Shown here: positions 63,849 to 64,000 of the stretch, piece after piece | Layout: each line of letters starts with the position of its first letter | Position numbering within the stretch: the first letter of the stretch is position 1 | Source of the DNA: Karalla daura | Lineage: Eukaryota; Chordata; Actinopteri; Chaetodontiformes; Leiognathidae | Length of the DNA stretch: 64,000 bases | Direction: 5' to 3' | NCBI GenBank assembly: GCA_029224185.1 | Contig: CM055193.1 | Span: 15,419,669-15,483,668, forward strand | Translations under genes and position numbers: made by a program | The notes under the pieces: model-generated | Told to the model about the DNA's origin: nothing | What the model saw: only the letters and a program-made list of their open reading frames with translations | The model's database searches: none

Positions 63849-64000
63849 CAAACCCCTCCACTGTGGCCTTTACTGGACAGCGTACATCATGAGGTACAAA
63901 GCTGCAGCACAGCTATGCACTGAATCCTATTAATTACCATGGTATGCCTTTCACTGTCTAGATGTGATGATAGCGTTTGTGGCTTTTGGTTTAATGATGA
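63849..64000 (+). pseudogene. 5'-truncated UGT5 fragment with in-frame stop
   Basis: This sequence aligns base by base with the C-terminal part of the intact ugt5 (about 63018-63169): CCTTTACTGGA, ATCATGAGG, ATTACCATGGTATGCC and TGTCTAGATGTGATG are shared. Where the intact gene encodes Gln in ESYQLPWYAY, the fragment has TAA, an in-frame stop. Nothing of the first roughly 450 residues is recognisable upstream, so the copy is truncated or its 5' part has been replaced. It runs off the window, so its 3' end is not seen. Confidence 0.8.

Overview
This window is teleost fish nuclear DNA. The evidence is spliced vertebrate genes with GT-AG introns, abundant (GT)n, (GATA)n and (ATGG)n microsatellites, diverged copies of a common teleost interspersed repeat, and a single-coding-exon UDP-glucuronosyltransferase of the fish UGT5 type. 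The species cannot be fixed; compact introns suggest a percomorph-like genome. No CRISPR array, rRNA, tRNA or intact transposon was seen. Nine protein-coding genes could be assembled exon by exon with reading phase closing at every junction, plus one broken gene fragment at the right edge.

Layout: 1-3.9 kb is intergenic and ends in a long GATA/GGTA microsatellite. camk1g (+, CDS 5315-12223) encodes a prenylated CaM kinase I gamma. g0s2 (+, 18242-18592) encodes the ATGL inhibitor. taf8 (+, 19889-23049) is a TFIID subunit and converges on pifo/cimap3 (-, 23551-25918), a ciliary protein gene with an RFX X-box upstream. atp6ap1 (-, 26917-30883) and gdi1 (+, 31946-36461) lie head to head with about 1 kb between start codons. 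itih6 (-, 39773-49087) and pfkfb1 (-, 50696-57211) follow. ugt5 (+, 61643-63241) is followed by a 5'-truncated UGT5 pseudogene fragment running off the right edge.

The order combines blocks recognisable from human chromosomes: camk1g-g0s2 (1q32), atp6ap1/gdi1 (Xq28) and itih6-pfkfb1 (Xp11.2), with taf8 and pifo placed between them. The genes are not an operon and share no single pathway. They include metabolic regulators (g0s2 lipolysis, pfkfb1 glycolysis/gluconeogenesis, ugt5 detoxification), membrane-traffic factors (gdi1, atp6ap1), a signalling kinase, a basal transcription factor, a cilium protein and an extracellular matrix protein.

No wholly new system was found. The observations most worth following are: the consensus X-box at the pifo promoter; a set of short near-perfect hairpins with 4-5 base loops, far above chance; a run of frame-preserving small exons in itih6 encoding an acidic tyrosine-rich segment; a GC-AG intron in pfkfb1; a (GT)n splice acceptor in gdi1; and the decaying UGT5 copy.
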